Of a stretch of DNA of 64,000 nt, positions 23,901 through 35,826 are shown piece by piece. Made by a program: the position numbers and the translations under genes. The DNA comes from Sanderia malayensis. Taxonomy: Eukaryota > Cnidaria > Scyphozoa > Semaeostomeae > Pelagiidae. Below the pieces are notes generated by a model. The model searched no databases. It saw nothing but the letters and a program-made list of their open reading frames with translations, and was not told the origin of the DNA. The stretch covers positions 1-64,000 of the forward strand of contig RQOL01000359.1 of assembly GCA_013076295.1 (NCBI GenBank). The letters run 5' to 3'. Positions within the stretch are counted from its first letter, which is position 1. Each line of letters opens with the position of its first letter.

Positions 23901-25240
23901 ACGACGGCATCTTTTATGGTATCATTTGTTCCTTTCATTTTAGCAATTATGACTGAAATTTCACTGGGAAGACGAGGAAGTTTTTTTGGCAAACTCAACA
24001 ACGTTTTGAGAAAGATTGATACAATGCCCAAAATATCCAAGCTGACCCATGGTTTGACATAAACTCTCATAAAAGGTAGCGCTAAACTAATCAACATTTC
24101 TTCAACCTGTTTTAAACCTTCAAGTTCAAAGCGAGTAGGAATGGGAATCATTTTATTTCCTTCTGAAAATTTAGCAGGAATAGTTTTGTCATGAGTGTAT
24201 TTTGCACACTTAAAATTTTGTTTTGAGGCATCAGCAGAAGCACAAGTCGAAGCCTCGTTGCAAATATTACATTGCACAATTGATAAATCAATGGATTTTT
24301 GGAATTTTTTCATAATGTCTTTTGCGCCCATGTTTGTTGATGTAATTCTCCATATTTTTCAGAATCAAAAAATTTCAGATATTGTTTTTGATCCATAGTT
24401 TTATGAATTGTTACAGATTCCTGTTCAGGCTGAATTTTGTGTGAACAGTTTTTGTTGCTTCCGAAGAACACATTTCAAAAAAAGTGTTTCCAACATCACT
24501 TATTGTTTCATTTAAATCAAATTTTGCACTTGTTTTCGTTTTTTTAAAGTCTCTATATCTTCAAAATGAAGTTGTGTTCCCTTCTTTTTTGAAAAATCTT
24601 TGAAAGATCAAAAATTTGTAGCTTCATTAGAATTAATTTCACCTCCATGTGCATTGTGGAGAGCTTCATTTGCAGCAGAAAATAACACTGGAACTATCTC
24701 GTGAACATATTGATGTAAAGGCGATTAGCCAGAGACAATATCTGATCATAAAGACTACTGAAATCTGACATTCGTAATAAAACTGCAGGCCCTTCCCGCA
24801 TCAGGTATTCCATAATTATTTTTTGAATGACTATCAAAGAAGTAAGACAATGAATTTTCAGTGTCATATATTACAGCTGTTATAAAACCTGAAAGAACTA
24901 GGATAATAGAGGAAGATTGGGTGAAAGCTTCCACCAAGGCATCCTTTTGCATCCAAAATGGAGGCTCCGTCTCCGTCACAGCATAAGAAGATAATTGTCC
25001 ATGATAAAATGTCTTATATTCAACTGCAAACATGGTATTTTCAGTTGTCGCTACAACTGGCAAGTCTTTAACCGACAAAGTGTTTGAATCTGGAATAACG
25101 CTTGCAGATACAAACGATCACCTTCAACCAAAATTTGGTTCACATTTGTACTTGTCCAGGTGTGAACACTTTGCGAACATTAGTTGCAAAATAAAGCATG
25201 CAATGCAAAAAAACACTGTCGTCCCCTTATTAATTCATTG
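20939..25240 (-). pseudogene. Helitron-like helicase gene, right copy, broken
   Basis: Mirror of 16509-20807. Segments: 24755-25240 (protease-like N-terminus), 23711-24331 (DUF6570-like), 23283-23530 (start of Helitron_like_N, open here: CFPALFLNAVGNPTNPAI then FAEKRKHLIKYGYKKM), 21852-22553 (pre-helicase), 21285-21800 and 20939-21230 (PIF1 motifs I, Ia, II and III). It shares with the left copy the stop after DEFSMIG (21285-21287) and the missing nuclease, so those losses predate the duplication. This copy lacks the left-only stop in the Helitron_like_N fragment and has GDK where the left copy has GDN, so it is slightly closer to the expected family sequence. Confidence 0.8.
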
Positions 25241-26184
25241 AACAAGTAATGTCCTTGGTGAAAACTTCCACTAACGCAAGTACTGGTGCTAGTCGCACAA
25301 AAGTAACCTGATCTTCAATTTCTTCTGCAGTTTCTATGTCACTGGTGGAAAGTTGGTAGTTTGCACCAGACTCGTTAAAAAAGACCACTCAAAATGCAAG
25401 TGAAGTCTGCTGAAGAAGGCTGAAGTGGAGAGCTGGCTTGGGCACAGGCCTTGTTGCCCACGCCTAAGCCTGTGTATATTGAATTATCTATGCATACTTG
25501 GAATTATTGGAATCAAAATATGCGTGGATCATTGTTTTATAACAATAGGGAAAGTTACTTTTTGCAACAAATCAACAAAGGCTTCCTCTTCTTGAACTAT
25601 GATTGGCTTAAATTATTATGCAATAGTTATTGTTTGGGTCACGTGGTTTGGATTAATAAAATCATCATAACTAAAATCGAGTCCCTCCAAACTGCGGATT
25701 TGAGAAAAAGCACAGCACATGTTTTGAGCAGCTAAAACTTTTTCGTTCTTTCCACTTGGGTATTTCTAATCGATGGACCCCACAACTCAACGACTCTCGG
25801 ACGCACAACTATATCGCCTACGGAAATACAACCCATGTCTTAAAAACTGCCAAATTGGTATTATTTTCACTGTAATTATTGTAGCGAAGTCAAAGGCACT
25901 GTTTTGAAGTATGACACGCAGTTTGGTGAGCATAGGAACAGAAATAAAGGCTTTTCGAGTAAGCAATTTTGTTGAAAAAAGCACGCTGTCGTTGCAAATC
26001 ACTGAGGTTTTCATATCATGAGCAAGGAAACTGTGGTAGCAGTAATCGAATTCCTGTGGAGCCACGACATTGACATTTGCACCATAATCAAAATTCCATC
26101 CTTTTCAGAAGTAAAAGAAATGAATATGAAACTACTACAACTGAAAAGGACTAGATTGAATTTCCACATCCGTCATTCTCAAAA
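25241..26184. other. spacer between the two divergent pseudogenes, right arm
   Basis: Mirror of 15561-16508, almost identical; no gene recognised. Frames 25451-25735 and 25787-26065 have no known motifs. Confidence 0.4.
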
Positions 26185-27470
26185 TGATCTAGGCTGGTTG
26201 AGGCTACTGAAGCTGTTTGCATCATATGCAATGAGTCTCGTAGTAATGGTGAGCTCAAATTGTTTCGCATTTGCAACGAAAAGCATGCTAAAACCTTCCT
26301 AGCAGCCTACAGATTCAACTTGGATGACGTTTTTGCACGTTCGTCACCCTTGGAGGATGTTAAGAGCTTGTTTGCTGAAGACCTGATGTGTCATAAGTTG
26401 TGCATGAATAAATACCTTTTGCAATATAAGTGTGATATTGATGGATTAATTATGATGGAGCCAGAGATAGCAGATGACATCGGCTCAGCTTTTCAAAACA
26501 TGGTTGTTTGTCTGTTATCGTATCTGATAAACTGTATTGAAACTGGTGAGAATTCTTACAAGGAATTCAAAACCACAAGGACAGCAGATAAGTCAAAAAA
26601 GCTTTCCGATAAAATCAATAAAAACAATATTGGAAGCCAAGGGAAAAAAGTCATGTAAAACAAGTTCATGTCTGGAAAGAATATGGATACTATGAAATAT
26701 ATAGAAATCGGAAGATCTCACAAATATGATATACGCAAGCTGCTTCAGTTTGAGCTCACTACTGCTCCTCTCTATCTGACAAAAGATGGATTGTTTAGAA
26801 AACAACGAAGCGCGAGCTACAACGTGACCTAAAAATGTATCTGGAAATAAACACTTCGTTTTGGTTGTCACCAACTTCATGGCCTACGCAAGAAGGGGTG
26901 CTGTGAGGCTGTGAGGCAACTGAAATTGAAAATGTTTGGAGATTTCGCAGAGAACCTATTGAGTTCGTTCCTGCATATCTTGTGTGTTTGAGGAGAGTAA
27001 AGTGTGACCCAATCGAAGTAACTGTGAATCAATGTGAAACACCACTTCCAGTGGAAATGGAACGGTTTTGGGCTTCTCAGGACAACAAAATAAAACTGCA
27101 AAAATTTTTCATCAAATAGATTCTGGAAAACATTCATAGAACTAGAACCATATATTTGGGTGGTTCTCATGTTGATGACATGTCAAAATGCCTGCGCTGT
27201 TCATCTGGATACATCCAAGAAATATTTTCCCTTGATAGTGGCCTTGAACAAGCGGACAATAGAGTGTTTATTTGCACTTTATACCACTTCAGAACTTGGG
27301 CTGGCCTCCAGTTGCGTGAATTGTTGGTTTAGGCAGACAAGGAAAGTCTTCCAGAGCATGATCTGATAAAAGAAATTTCAAGCAAATGGGTTGATGTATT
27401 ACCTGCTCTTCATGCTTTAAGCGGATTTGATACTACCAGCAAAGTGGGAACAAAACACTCCTCGTTGCAA
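26185..27470 (+). pseudogene. multicopy invertebrate protein family (FEN/PIN-like block), right copy, broken
   Basis: The frame around 26190-26658 contains CIICNES and FAEDLMCHKLCMNKY, a Cys/His arrangement likely to bind zinc. After a stop it continues with a PLYLTKDGLFRK block, then FWASQDNKIKLQ, YLGGSHVDDM, LEQADNRVFICTLYHF and LPALHALSGFDTTSKVGTK. I know this order from large uncharacterised proteins that occur in many copies in cnidarian and other aquatic invertebrate gene sets; the E-A-D-like block recalls XPG/FEN nucleases, which is an inference. At least four stops are visible (near 26656, 26830, 27117 and 27330), and the end runs into the module array. Not functional. Confidence 0.65.
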
Positions 27471-27479
27471 GCTGCTATA

Positions 27480-28447
27480 AACGGTGGCCACGAGCAGCGC
27501 TCGAATGCAGCGCTTCAAGTGCGCCCTATCAGTCAATGTTTCTTGATAATAGATAGACAGGCAAGCGCAGCGAGCTAACCCATTGTACGTCAGTTGAAAG
27601 AGGCATGAGTGTAAACGAATGCAGCGCACGAAGTACGCCAACCAGTACGCCAACCTTTTGTACGTCAGCCTTTTGTACGTAGGGTTGAAAGAGACATGAA
27701 TGTAAGTGAATGCAGAACACGAAGTGCACCCTAGCGCAGTGAGGCAACCCATTCCACGTGGGTTTGAAAGGGGCATAAGCATAAGCAAATCTGTGCCCAC
27801 CACGAGTCTGGCTGGCTGTGCCAACCAGAGGTGGCCACAGTCAGCCCACCCACTGTTCGTGAGGTTGAAAAGGCACGAGTGTTAGCGAATGCAGCGCACA
27901 AAGTGCACCCTATCAGTCACATTTCTTGATAATAGATAAACAGGGTAGGCCAGCGAGCCAACCTATTCTATGTGGGTTTGAAAGGGGCATGAGCGGAAGC
28001 GGATGCAGTGCACAAAGTGCACCAACCAGAGATGAGAGCAGCAAGCCAACCTATTGTACATTGGGTTGGCAGGGGCATGAGCTTAAGCGACGGCTGCTCA
28101 CAAAGTGTGCCATGTCACTCAATGTTTCTTAATAAGAGATAGGCAGGCGAGCGCTGCAAGGTAACCCTTTTTGGGTGGGGTTTAAAGTGGTTTAAAGTGC
28201 ACAAAGTGCGCCCTATCAGTCACATTTCTTGATAATAGATAAACAGGGTAGGGCAGCGAGGTAGCCCATTCTATGTGGGTTTGAAAGGGGCATGAGCCGA
28301 AGCGGATGCAGCGCACAAAGTGCACCCTAGCGCAGCAAGGCAACCCATTGTACCTGGGGTTGAAAGAGGCACAAGTGTTAGCCAATGCAGCGCACAAAAT
28401 GCGCCCTATCAGTCACATTTCTTGATAATAGATATAAAGGCTAGCGC
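27480..28447. repeat. ~115-bp module array at outer end of palindrome right arm
   Basis: Seven to eight copies in reverse orientation relative to 13395-14262. About 290 bp near 27930-28210 (including a CGACGGCTGCTCACAAAGTG variant) has no partner in the left arm, so the array has gained or lost units since the arms formed. The last unit ends at CTAGCGC, immediately before Helitron unit 1. Confidence 0.9.
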
Positions 28448-30644
28448 ATATATCAAGTTCACCCACGACCATGTGAGCAAAGGTTCGCACTGAGACTATT
28501 GCTTCTCCATAAACGAGGTGCCACGGCGTTTGAAGATCTTTGCACGATAGAAGGAAACCTATGCAATTCCTTCAAAGACGCAGCTTTAGCTCTAGGTCTC
28601 TTGGAAGATGATGCTGAAATCATACGCTGTTTGGAGGAGGCAGTTATTTTTAACATGCCAATACAACTGAGACAGTGGTTTGCAACATTACTCCTTTTTC
28701 AAACAACTTCTGATATCGCAGCACTCTTCAACATGTTCAAAGAAGCATTGAGTGAAGACTTTGTACGACGTGAACAACTCAATCATCCCGATATGGCCAT
28801 AGCTTTTGAAGACCGACACATGTATCAATGTCTTTATGACATTGACGAAAATTTGAAAGTACATGGTCAATCGATCACTAATTATGCTGACCTTCCTCAA
28901 CTTCCAGCCGACTATGTCATTCCTGAACGAGGTACTAATGTGTTATTTTCAAACATGTATTGTTTTAGTAAGAATATGATAATGTATCCTAAGATCGTGC
29001 AGACAAGGGCATTTACGTATTTTTGCACATTGATTCTCCTAGCTTTCTTTCCAATTTTATTGCAATATATTTCACTCATTATTACAGAGGAAGATGACAT
29101 AGATGTTGGCAATGCCAGAGAGGAAGGAGAACGAATGCTGACCGCATTGAACCCTGAACAGCGAGCCATATACACGGGAATCACTGATGCTATCAACGCA
29201 CAATCCGAACAGAACTGTCACTTTGTTGACGGGCCGGCAGGAACCGGGAAAACTTTCCTTTACAACACATTGGTTCACAATCTGCAAGCCAATGGACATA
29301 AAGTTCAGTGCATGGCGTGGTCAGGAATTGCTGCAACACTGCTCATAAATGGTAGAACTTCACATTCTACCTTTCAAATTCCTATACCACTTCAAGCTGA
29401 ATCAACGTGTAATGTCAAGAGACAGAGCAGGAGAGCACAGGTATTGCGCGAAACTACCCTATTCATATGGGATGAAGCTTCCATGATTCCCGCACTTGCA
29501 TTACAAGCAGTCGACCAACTGCTTCGAGACATTACACATGTCGACAGACCATTTGGTGGCAAATTCATGCTACTTGGTGGTGACTTCAGACAAGTTCTAC
29601 CTGTCGTCACGAAAGCAGGAAAGGAAAGAATTGTAGCAGAGACTCTAAAATCACACCAGATCATTGATCTATGGACAAAGTTTCAGCAGCATCGTTTACA
29701 CACCAACATGAGAGCCGTTCAAGATGATTCATACCGTGAATTCTCAGAATGGCTTCTCAGACTTGGCAACAAGCAAGAAGCACACGATGCACTGGACAAC
29801 GTAATTCTGCTACAACAGATATGCACTTCGTCTAAAGAAGACATGCTGAACTTTATTTTTCCCAGGCCGAACACACCAGATTCACACCTAATGATGGATC
29901 CTGTAACAAAGTCTGAACGCTGTTGTCTGACTCCAAAGAATGACTTATCACATCAAGTAAACGACTTAATTCTGGACAGACTTCAAACAGCCGAAAGAAC
30001 TTACTACAGCACAGACAGTGTTGTCACAGACGATCCAAATGAGGAAGAGGCCTACCCCATTGAATTTCTCAACCAACTCACTCCGAATGGAATGCCATTG
30101 CACAGACTTAAACTCAAGGTAGGAAGAGTACAATCTTTCATCCTATTAACATTAAATTATTATGTGCAAAGGTAGTGCACCATCAAAAAGCCGTCATTAA
30201 TCACAATAATATTCAGTGCATTAGGTTGGTGCAACGATCATACTTCTGCGGGATCTCAATCCAAAGAAAGGTCTTTGCAACGGAACAAGACTCATAGTTC
30301 GGCATCTCCGATGTCACGTGATCACGGCAGAGATCATTACGAAGGAGCACAGAGGACAACGGGTCATGATTCCCAAGATCACAGTCTCCACTCAGGACAC
30401 GGAAATGCCGTTCAAAATAAAACGCCGACAGTTTCCAGTCAGACTTGCATACTGCTTGACAATCAACAAGGCACAGGGGCAATCCCTGAGGTATGTTGGT
30501 TTGTACTTACCTGAGCCCGTGTTCACACATGGTCAGTTATATGTGGCCATGTCAAGAGCAACATCATTTAACGGGCTAAAAGTATTCCTCCCAGAGGAAA
30601 CACACAGGAAAACAAAGAACATTGTTTTCCAAGAAGTCCTGTAA
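28448..30644 (+). CDS. Helitron PIF1-like helicase, 5'-truncated copy (unit 1)
   Basis: Exons 28448-28931, 29088-30118 and 30225-30644, with GT-AG introns of 156 and 106 bp. The reading frame stays open throughout once spliced. Motifs: GPAGTGKTF (Walker A, intact, at about 29231), FIWDEASMIP (Walker B), GGDFRQVLPV, then VGATIILLRDLNP and NGTRL after the last intron, FPVRLAYCLTINKAQGQSL and YVAMSRATSF (C-terminal PIF1 motifs). It would unwind DNA during rolling-circle-like transposition. The N-terminal half with the HUH nuclease is missing because homology starts at 28448, exactly where the palindrome arm ends. This is the only copy in the window with an undamaged helicase domain. No start codon of its own is evident (the first in-frame ATG is 28655), so expression is doubtful. 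Confidence 0.9.
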
Positions 30645-30794
30645 AGGCTTCGTCCTAGAGCGACCATCTGCACAGTTGCTCTACAGAGGGCTGCCTACCA
30701 AAACGCACATACACACATTCAAGGGTACGGGTATTGTGTGTCAACGTAGATCACGTCGCAGATAAGTGTGATGTAAAGCCGTTACTGGCACCTT

Positions 30795-30816
30795 TCTAGA
30801 ATGCATTCATTCTAGA
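30795..30816. repeat. post-helicase hairpin, unit 1
   Basis: TCTAGAATG, a 4-base CATT loop, and CATTCTAGA: a perfect 9-bp stem about 150 bp after the helicase stop. It is kept exactly at 48058-48079 and 63054-63075. Helitrons carry a hairpin near the 3' end, but the flanks of all three copies stay homologous for kilobases beyond, so the element end cannot be confirmed here. A transcript 3'-end signal is another option. Confidence 0.6.
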
Positions 30817-31355
30817 TAACACTGATCTGCGGAGACAAACTGGACATTACACCCTCCACATGTCCAGGGGTGACTGCAACACACACAGCAGTCGGCACAG
30901 TCCTGAATCCTGCGTAGCGCCCGATTATTAAGAGTTATGCGTTGCCATTTTCTCCGATATTGCCTATGGGAAAGTGGATTTCCTTACTCTGTGAAAACTG
31001 CAAGTTGTCCCTTAAGGATAGTTACTTTTGCAAAACATCGCACTATCAATAACATCCCCCCCTCTCCTTTTAATACATGAAAACTTGATCTAAAATCTAT
31101 AAAGGCCCCTTTAGTGTTTACTGTTATATACTTCCAAATTTTAATTGCACTTTTCACCAAAAAGGAAAACTCGAACAAAGGTTACTCCTTAACGCTGGTG
31201 TTCGAGCTTTTAACAAATGTAACCGGCAATCTTATTCTTTTTTTTGCTATGTACAAACGTAATCCTCAAAACAAACGAACGCGGTTATTGAAAGAATACA
31301 TTCACGCCGTGGCAGAGATGTATGCTTGCTGAGAGTGAAGTGCTATTGAAGAATC

Positions 31356-31826
31356 TTAAAATGTATACGACGATAAGAACAGACATCAGAAAAACCAGAG
31401 ACAAATTCAGTTAATAATTGATAAATCCATGAAATAATTGACAAATCCGTTAAAAATGAGAAAACCAGTAAAATTACATGACGTTTCGCTGAGTAACTGT
31501 CAGCATCCTCAGATGACAAGAAGTAAAGTAAATGCAATATTTATATATTAGCAAACAAAGGCATAACTAAGAGAAAAGAATACAATCGTGGAAAAGTTGA
31601 GAGGCAACATACAAGTACTTGTATGTTGCCTCTCAGTTACTCAGCGAAACGTCATGTAATTTTACTGGTTTTGTCATTTTTAACGGATTTGTCAATTATT
31701 TCATGGATTTGTCAATTATTAACTGAATTTGTCTCTGGTTTTTCTGATGTCTGTTCTTGTCGTCGAATACATTTTAAAATTTCTACATGCAATTCGTTTT
31801 CCGCCTGGTATTTCTATTGAAGAATC
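31356..31826. mobile_element. small foldback/MITE insertion with 13-bp target duplication
   Basis: The word CTATTGAAGAATC occurs at 31343-31355 and again at 31814-31826. Units 2 and 3 have it once (48604-48616, 63603-63615), so they are empty sites. Inside, 31356-31500 and about 31632-31780 are inverted repeats of roughly 145 bp, and a perfect 38-bp palindrome lies at 31598-31635. The insertion therefore came after the duplication of the units. No protein is encoded. Confidence 0.9.
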
Positions 31827-34800
31827 CAAATTGAGGTACTGTCATTTTGCTAAAGACGTCGCTTAACCAATCAATTTTGCAACCTGAACTACGGATTGTA
31901 TGTATCAATTTTTATGGATATTGACCATTCACCAATTTTAATAGTATCCATACCATGACTCAACCCTTCGCATTCGTACTTCGCATACAATACAAATATC
32001 TATCCACGTCCTTTCAAAACATGTTTTTTGTACTGTATTGTATATCTTTCAGATCTTCCGCATTAATAATAAGGTTTTTAAATTAGCGATTTACGTTTTC
32101 AATAGAAGATTGCCAGGACTGTAATTTTATCTATCATTACAGTTTCAATATTCATATATTTGTGTATTTGACCCATGTAAATCTCCATTCAGTAATATCA
32201 TAACAAAATTTATCGACTTCGTTTTTAATTAGATGCATTTCTCCTAATATCATTGAAACGAGGCGAGACTTCTGTCTCCCATTTCGAACGCCTTTGTGCT
32301 GTCTATGTATGATTTTCATCTATGTTATTTCTCATCATCGCACTATTGTTGCCTGTCGGGTCAAAGTTTCTGTCTGCCAACAAATGACATCGAGTCGGAT
32401 TTTGTTGCTGAACTCAATGAAATTATACCTCATAAAGCCTTCCCGGCTCAAAGGAAACAACTACCTTGCTGTTCACCAAAGGTAAGTCAGGTTCATTTTC
32501 ATTTTGGACAATCAAACAATGGATATTTAGATATAAGCGAATTTGATACTGAAATGAGAGAAAATAAAGCTCATGTATACCCCTATTGACTTAAAGGAGA
32601 CAACTACGCTGCTATGAATGAGAGGTCGACAATGTATATTTTCATTTTCATCCCTTTCAAATTGATATGTTGTGTGGCAATTGCTTAGCTTAGGCCATTT
32701 CTACTTTACTCACGGTTTACATATAGTAGTTGGCTAGGCCAGAATTCTGGAAATTCTCCAATGAAATGTGCATTGCTCTACCAACATCTTCCTGGGGCTT
32801 TTATTTTCGTGAATATAGTTCCTAACCAATTTATTGACTTTGTGGCTGCCTTCTTTGTTTTACAAGCAAAGCCCATTGATATCCCAACATGAACCTGCTT
32901 TCAATTTCTGTTTATCCAAAATGTTTAATTGTTGTAATATACAGGAAGGAAACCAGTGAAAGTCAAGTTCAAGCCCTGGGAAAATTCCACACTTTATTTA
33001 GTTACCACCTTCCTCATTGCACTTGCATTGTATATCTCTTTTGTCTACCACACTCATTAATACTCTTTTCCTATTTTTGTACAGATTCATTTAGTCAAAG
33101 GCAATGAAAAATTCAATCAATGGTTCAAAATGTTCTCTTCAAATTATTTCCCAAGTCAGGTATAATATTCAAGGTATGATGCTCTCTGTTCCATATGAAT
33201 CAATTAATGCACCATGCTTGAAAAAACCCACTGAATAAATAAAGGCTGAATAATAGTTCTACATTGACTACAACTAAATGTTTTCTTAACGAATCACTTA
33301 CAGTATTCTAAACCTGTAGGTACTTAATTCTTCCACATTGTCACTTAATGATGTTCCTTATCAGGCAGATGTGTTGTCATAAACTCAGTGTGCCAGTCAC
33401 AGATGGCAATGATTTCACAACCATTACACCACAAGATTTTCACATTTAGTGGGAAGCATATATTGTATCAATAACTGATAGAATCCTCCAATACACTGGA
33501 CAAAACAAGCTAAGATGGCTCTTACCACACTCAAACACAAGCAAACATTATTAATGCATTTTAATAATCTATATGTGCATAAATATGTCTTTGTTATCCT
33601 ACTTGAATATTGAGAGTCTTGCATGATAAGTTTCCCATTGTACATATCTTTTTAACCAGAACCTCATAGTGTATGGTGTCTCCTCATTCATTCACTATGG
33701 AAGTGCTTGACAAAGTATTTCTGTTTTTTTTTTAATCAACAACATTCCAATTGTATATATCATTGACACTTGCTTACGTTTTCAGTATGTAGACACTGTA
33801 TTACATGAACTGTACTACCATCTTACAATGTGTCTTATATCATAAAGAGCTTTCCCATACAATTAACATGCAAGCACATAAACTTATTGAATCCTCACAA
33901 CAATTACAACATAATGGCAACTTGAAGTAACAAGCTTTTTTATAAGGAACCTACATGTATAAGGTAGAAAACTTAAGGAACGTTTACTACTACAGACCAA
34001 ATCACTAAGGCATCTTTTAATTTTTAGTATATTAATATTTCCGCAGTATTTAAAATTAGGAAGCCGGTTCCATTGATTTTGAGTACTTTTACATTATATG
34101 AAGCTTCTTCATGTGTTAACCTCTTATCCTTTCACACAGCAAAACGATGAATTTGAATGCTTTTCTTGCGTCTGTACTAATAATGTCCACCAAATGCCAA
34201 ACTTAAAATTGAAGACCTTTTACAACTACAAAGTGATCAAAGGATCTCAAAATAACAAACTTAAACAACTAGGCCCTCAGCTAGGTTCCTTATAAAAAAA
34301 CGTGTATTCTCATCGCAATTGTAATTGCATAATTCCAAGTTTTGTTGCTCTTGAAAACTACAATCACAATACAATCAATGCAGCACCACGTAATGCTCTG
34401 GAGCGAATACGCCGATTTTCACGGGAATTTCCACGTCCTAGCAACAACAATAGCGGCGCGAAATTTAAAATTTCTCTTGCGTCATAGAGGACTTAGCGTG
34501 CGTAAAAAATTTTTTAAACTCACCACAACAAAAACAACAATTTACGTAAGTACATGTATTTTTAATGTTGCTTTTACTTTCACATGAAAATACAGGCTAT
34601 TTATAACTAAACAGCTTTAAAAAAGCTCAAAGTCCTATATTTTATGCCACAATTGCCATTGCAGTGGATATTATCACAATAACAATTTTATCCTTAACAG
34701 GTTCACTTCAAATACATAATTTTTGAAACTACTGCTACCGTAAGTTCATGTATTCAGTTCTGCGTTTTCTGCCTGCCTTTAGTCTCTCCTCTTCATTGTA

Positions 34801-34973
34801 AGAAAGATAATTATTATTCATTATCTGCAGAAAATGAAAGTGTGTCATATTAATACATTAAAAGTATATATTATTGTAACATCAACAGAACTGTACAGGC
34901 AAATTCAAACAACCGATACCCTATTAACTCACCTTTCATTGAATGACAATGACTATTTATATATAGTTTTAAC

Positions 34974-35826
34974 ATGGATACTGAAAATGAAGTTGTCATG
35001 ACTGACAATGCTGAAGCGGTTCAGACCGAGGACGCTGAAGCCATTGAAACCGAGGACGCCGAAACGATGGAGCCTCAAGTTGCCAACACTGTTGGAAAGG
35101 AGCCAACAGTGGTTTATTGTGGCGAAGAAACCAAGGTAACATTGAAAAATACTTTCATCCATATATTGATAAATCTAAATAAATATTATGCATAGATTAT
35201 GAAATTGCTTTACAAGGGAAACAATTGTATCCTATGCAAGTCACTGTTTTTAATATATTGTTGTCATATTAATCCTAGCTAATCGACTTTAGTGATATTG
35301 CATCACTAAAAAGGCAATGCGCCTTCAAATTCAATGCCATCAAAAGAGGCACAAAATTTCACTTTGTAAGCACTGAAGGCAGGCATCTAACGAAGGAAGA
35401 AATAGCGTAAGTTGCAATGCAAAATTCCCATCTCACCTGTGAAACATACCAATAAATAATATAATATATAATAATTAATGGAAGCTTCATCCCATATGAA
35501 GAAAGTAGTGATATATTGATATATTAATAAATTAATATATATTTGACAAAGGATGAAATAGCGTAAGTTGCAATGCAAAATTCCCATCTTATCTGTGTGT
35601 ATAACATATTGCTTACTTTTAACTCCTTCTGTACCAATGTGTTCTTCTCTACAGGACATCTGATCAAATAAATATAAAAATTATTACAAAAAAATATTCA
35701 AAAGACAAAGAAAAACAAAAAAAGAAAAAGAAAAGAAATAGAAGCGCACACCAGGTGCATGTGGGCAGATGTGCCAACACAAGAATATTGTCGTTGGTGA
35801 GGGGCACAAACATTCACAAAAAGTAA
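34974..35826 (+). CDS. small Helitron-associated protein, three exons, 153 aa (copy 1)
   Basis: Exons 34974-35135 (54 codons), 35279-35406 (128 bp) and 35655-35826, with GT-AG introns of 143 and 248 bp. Exon 1 is acidic with a tandem repeat (TEDAEAIE, TEDAETME) and ends KEPTVVYCGEETK. Exon 2 has DIASLKRQCAFKF, GTKFHFV and EGRHLTKEEIA. Exon 3 is strongly lysine-rich, then ends RGTNIHKK. Exon 2 differs from the unit 2 copy in 18 codons, 11 of them synonymous, which indicates past selection on the protein. The start is supported by alignment with the other two copies. It lies 3' of one helicase gene and 5' of the next; the left-edge copy suggests the 5' relation is the meaningful one. Function unknown; a nuclear or nucleic-acid-binding role is inferred from the tail. 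Confidence 0.75.

Larger units (their letters stand above)
20939..28447. repeat. giant palindrome, right arm (7.5 kb)
   Basis: Reverse complement of 13590-20807 with scattered base differences and a net insertion of about 290 bp within the module array. Differences include a codon that is a TAG stop on the left (near 18330) but TAC on the right, and single-residue changes (N/K after VGD, C/S, S/F, Q/P). The arm ends at 28447, where the sequence switches directly into the middle of Helitron unit 1. Confidence 0.95.
30645..34973. other. non-coding part of Helitron unit 1
   Basis: Collinear with 47908-51404 of unit 2. No gene is supported. It contains the hairpin at 30795-30816, a 470-bp foldback insertion (31356-31826), and an about 0.6-kb segment at 34400-34750 that is absent from unit 2. 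A reading frame at 32296-32589 ends at a splice-like GTAAGT but is not conserved as protein between the copies. Confidence 0.6.

Noticed and set aside
13590..28447. The palindrome as one giant transposon with 7-kb terminal inverted repeats
   Set aside because: The arms contain two unrelated dead genes with no transposase between them, the loop is only 131 bp, and no target duplication is visible at the ends.
32296..32589. Possible exon (contains VAELNEIIPHKAF) ending at a GTAAGT donor, also at 49086-49379
   Set aside because: In the part compared, changes between the two copies are nearly all amino-acid changing in this frame, unlike the small gene nearby; no conserved partner exon found.
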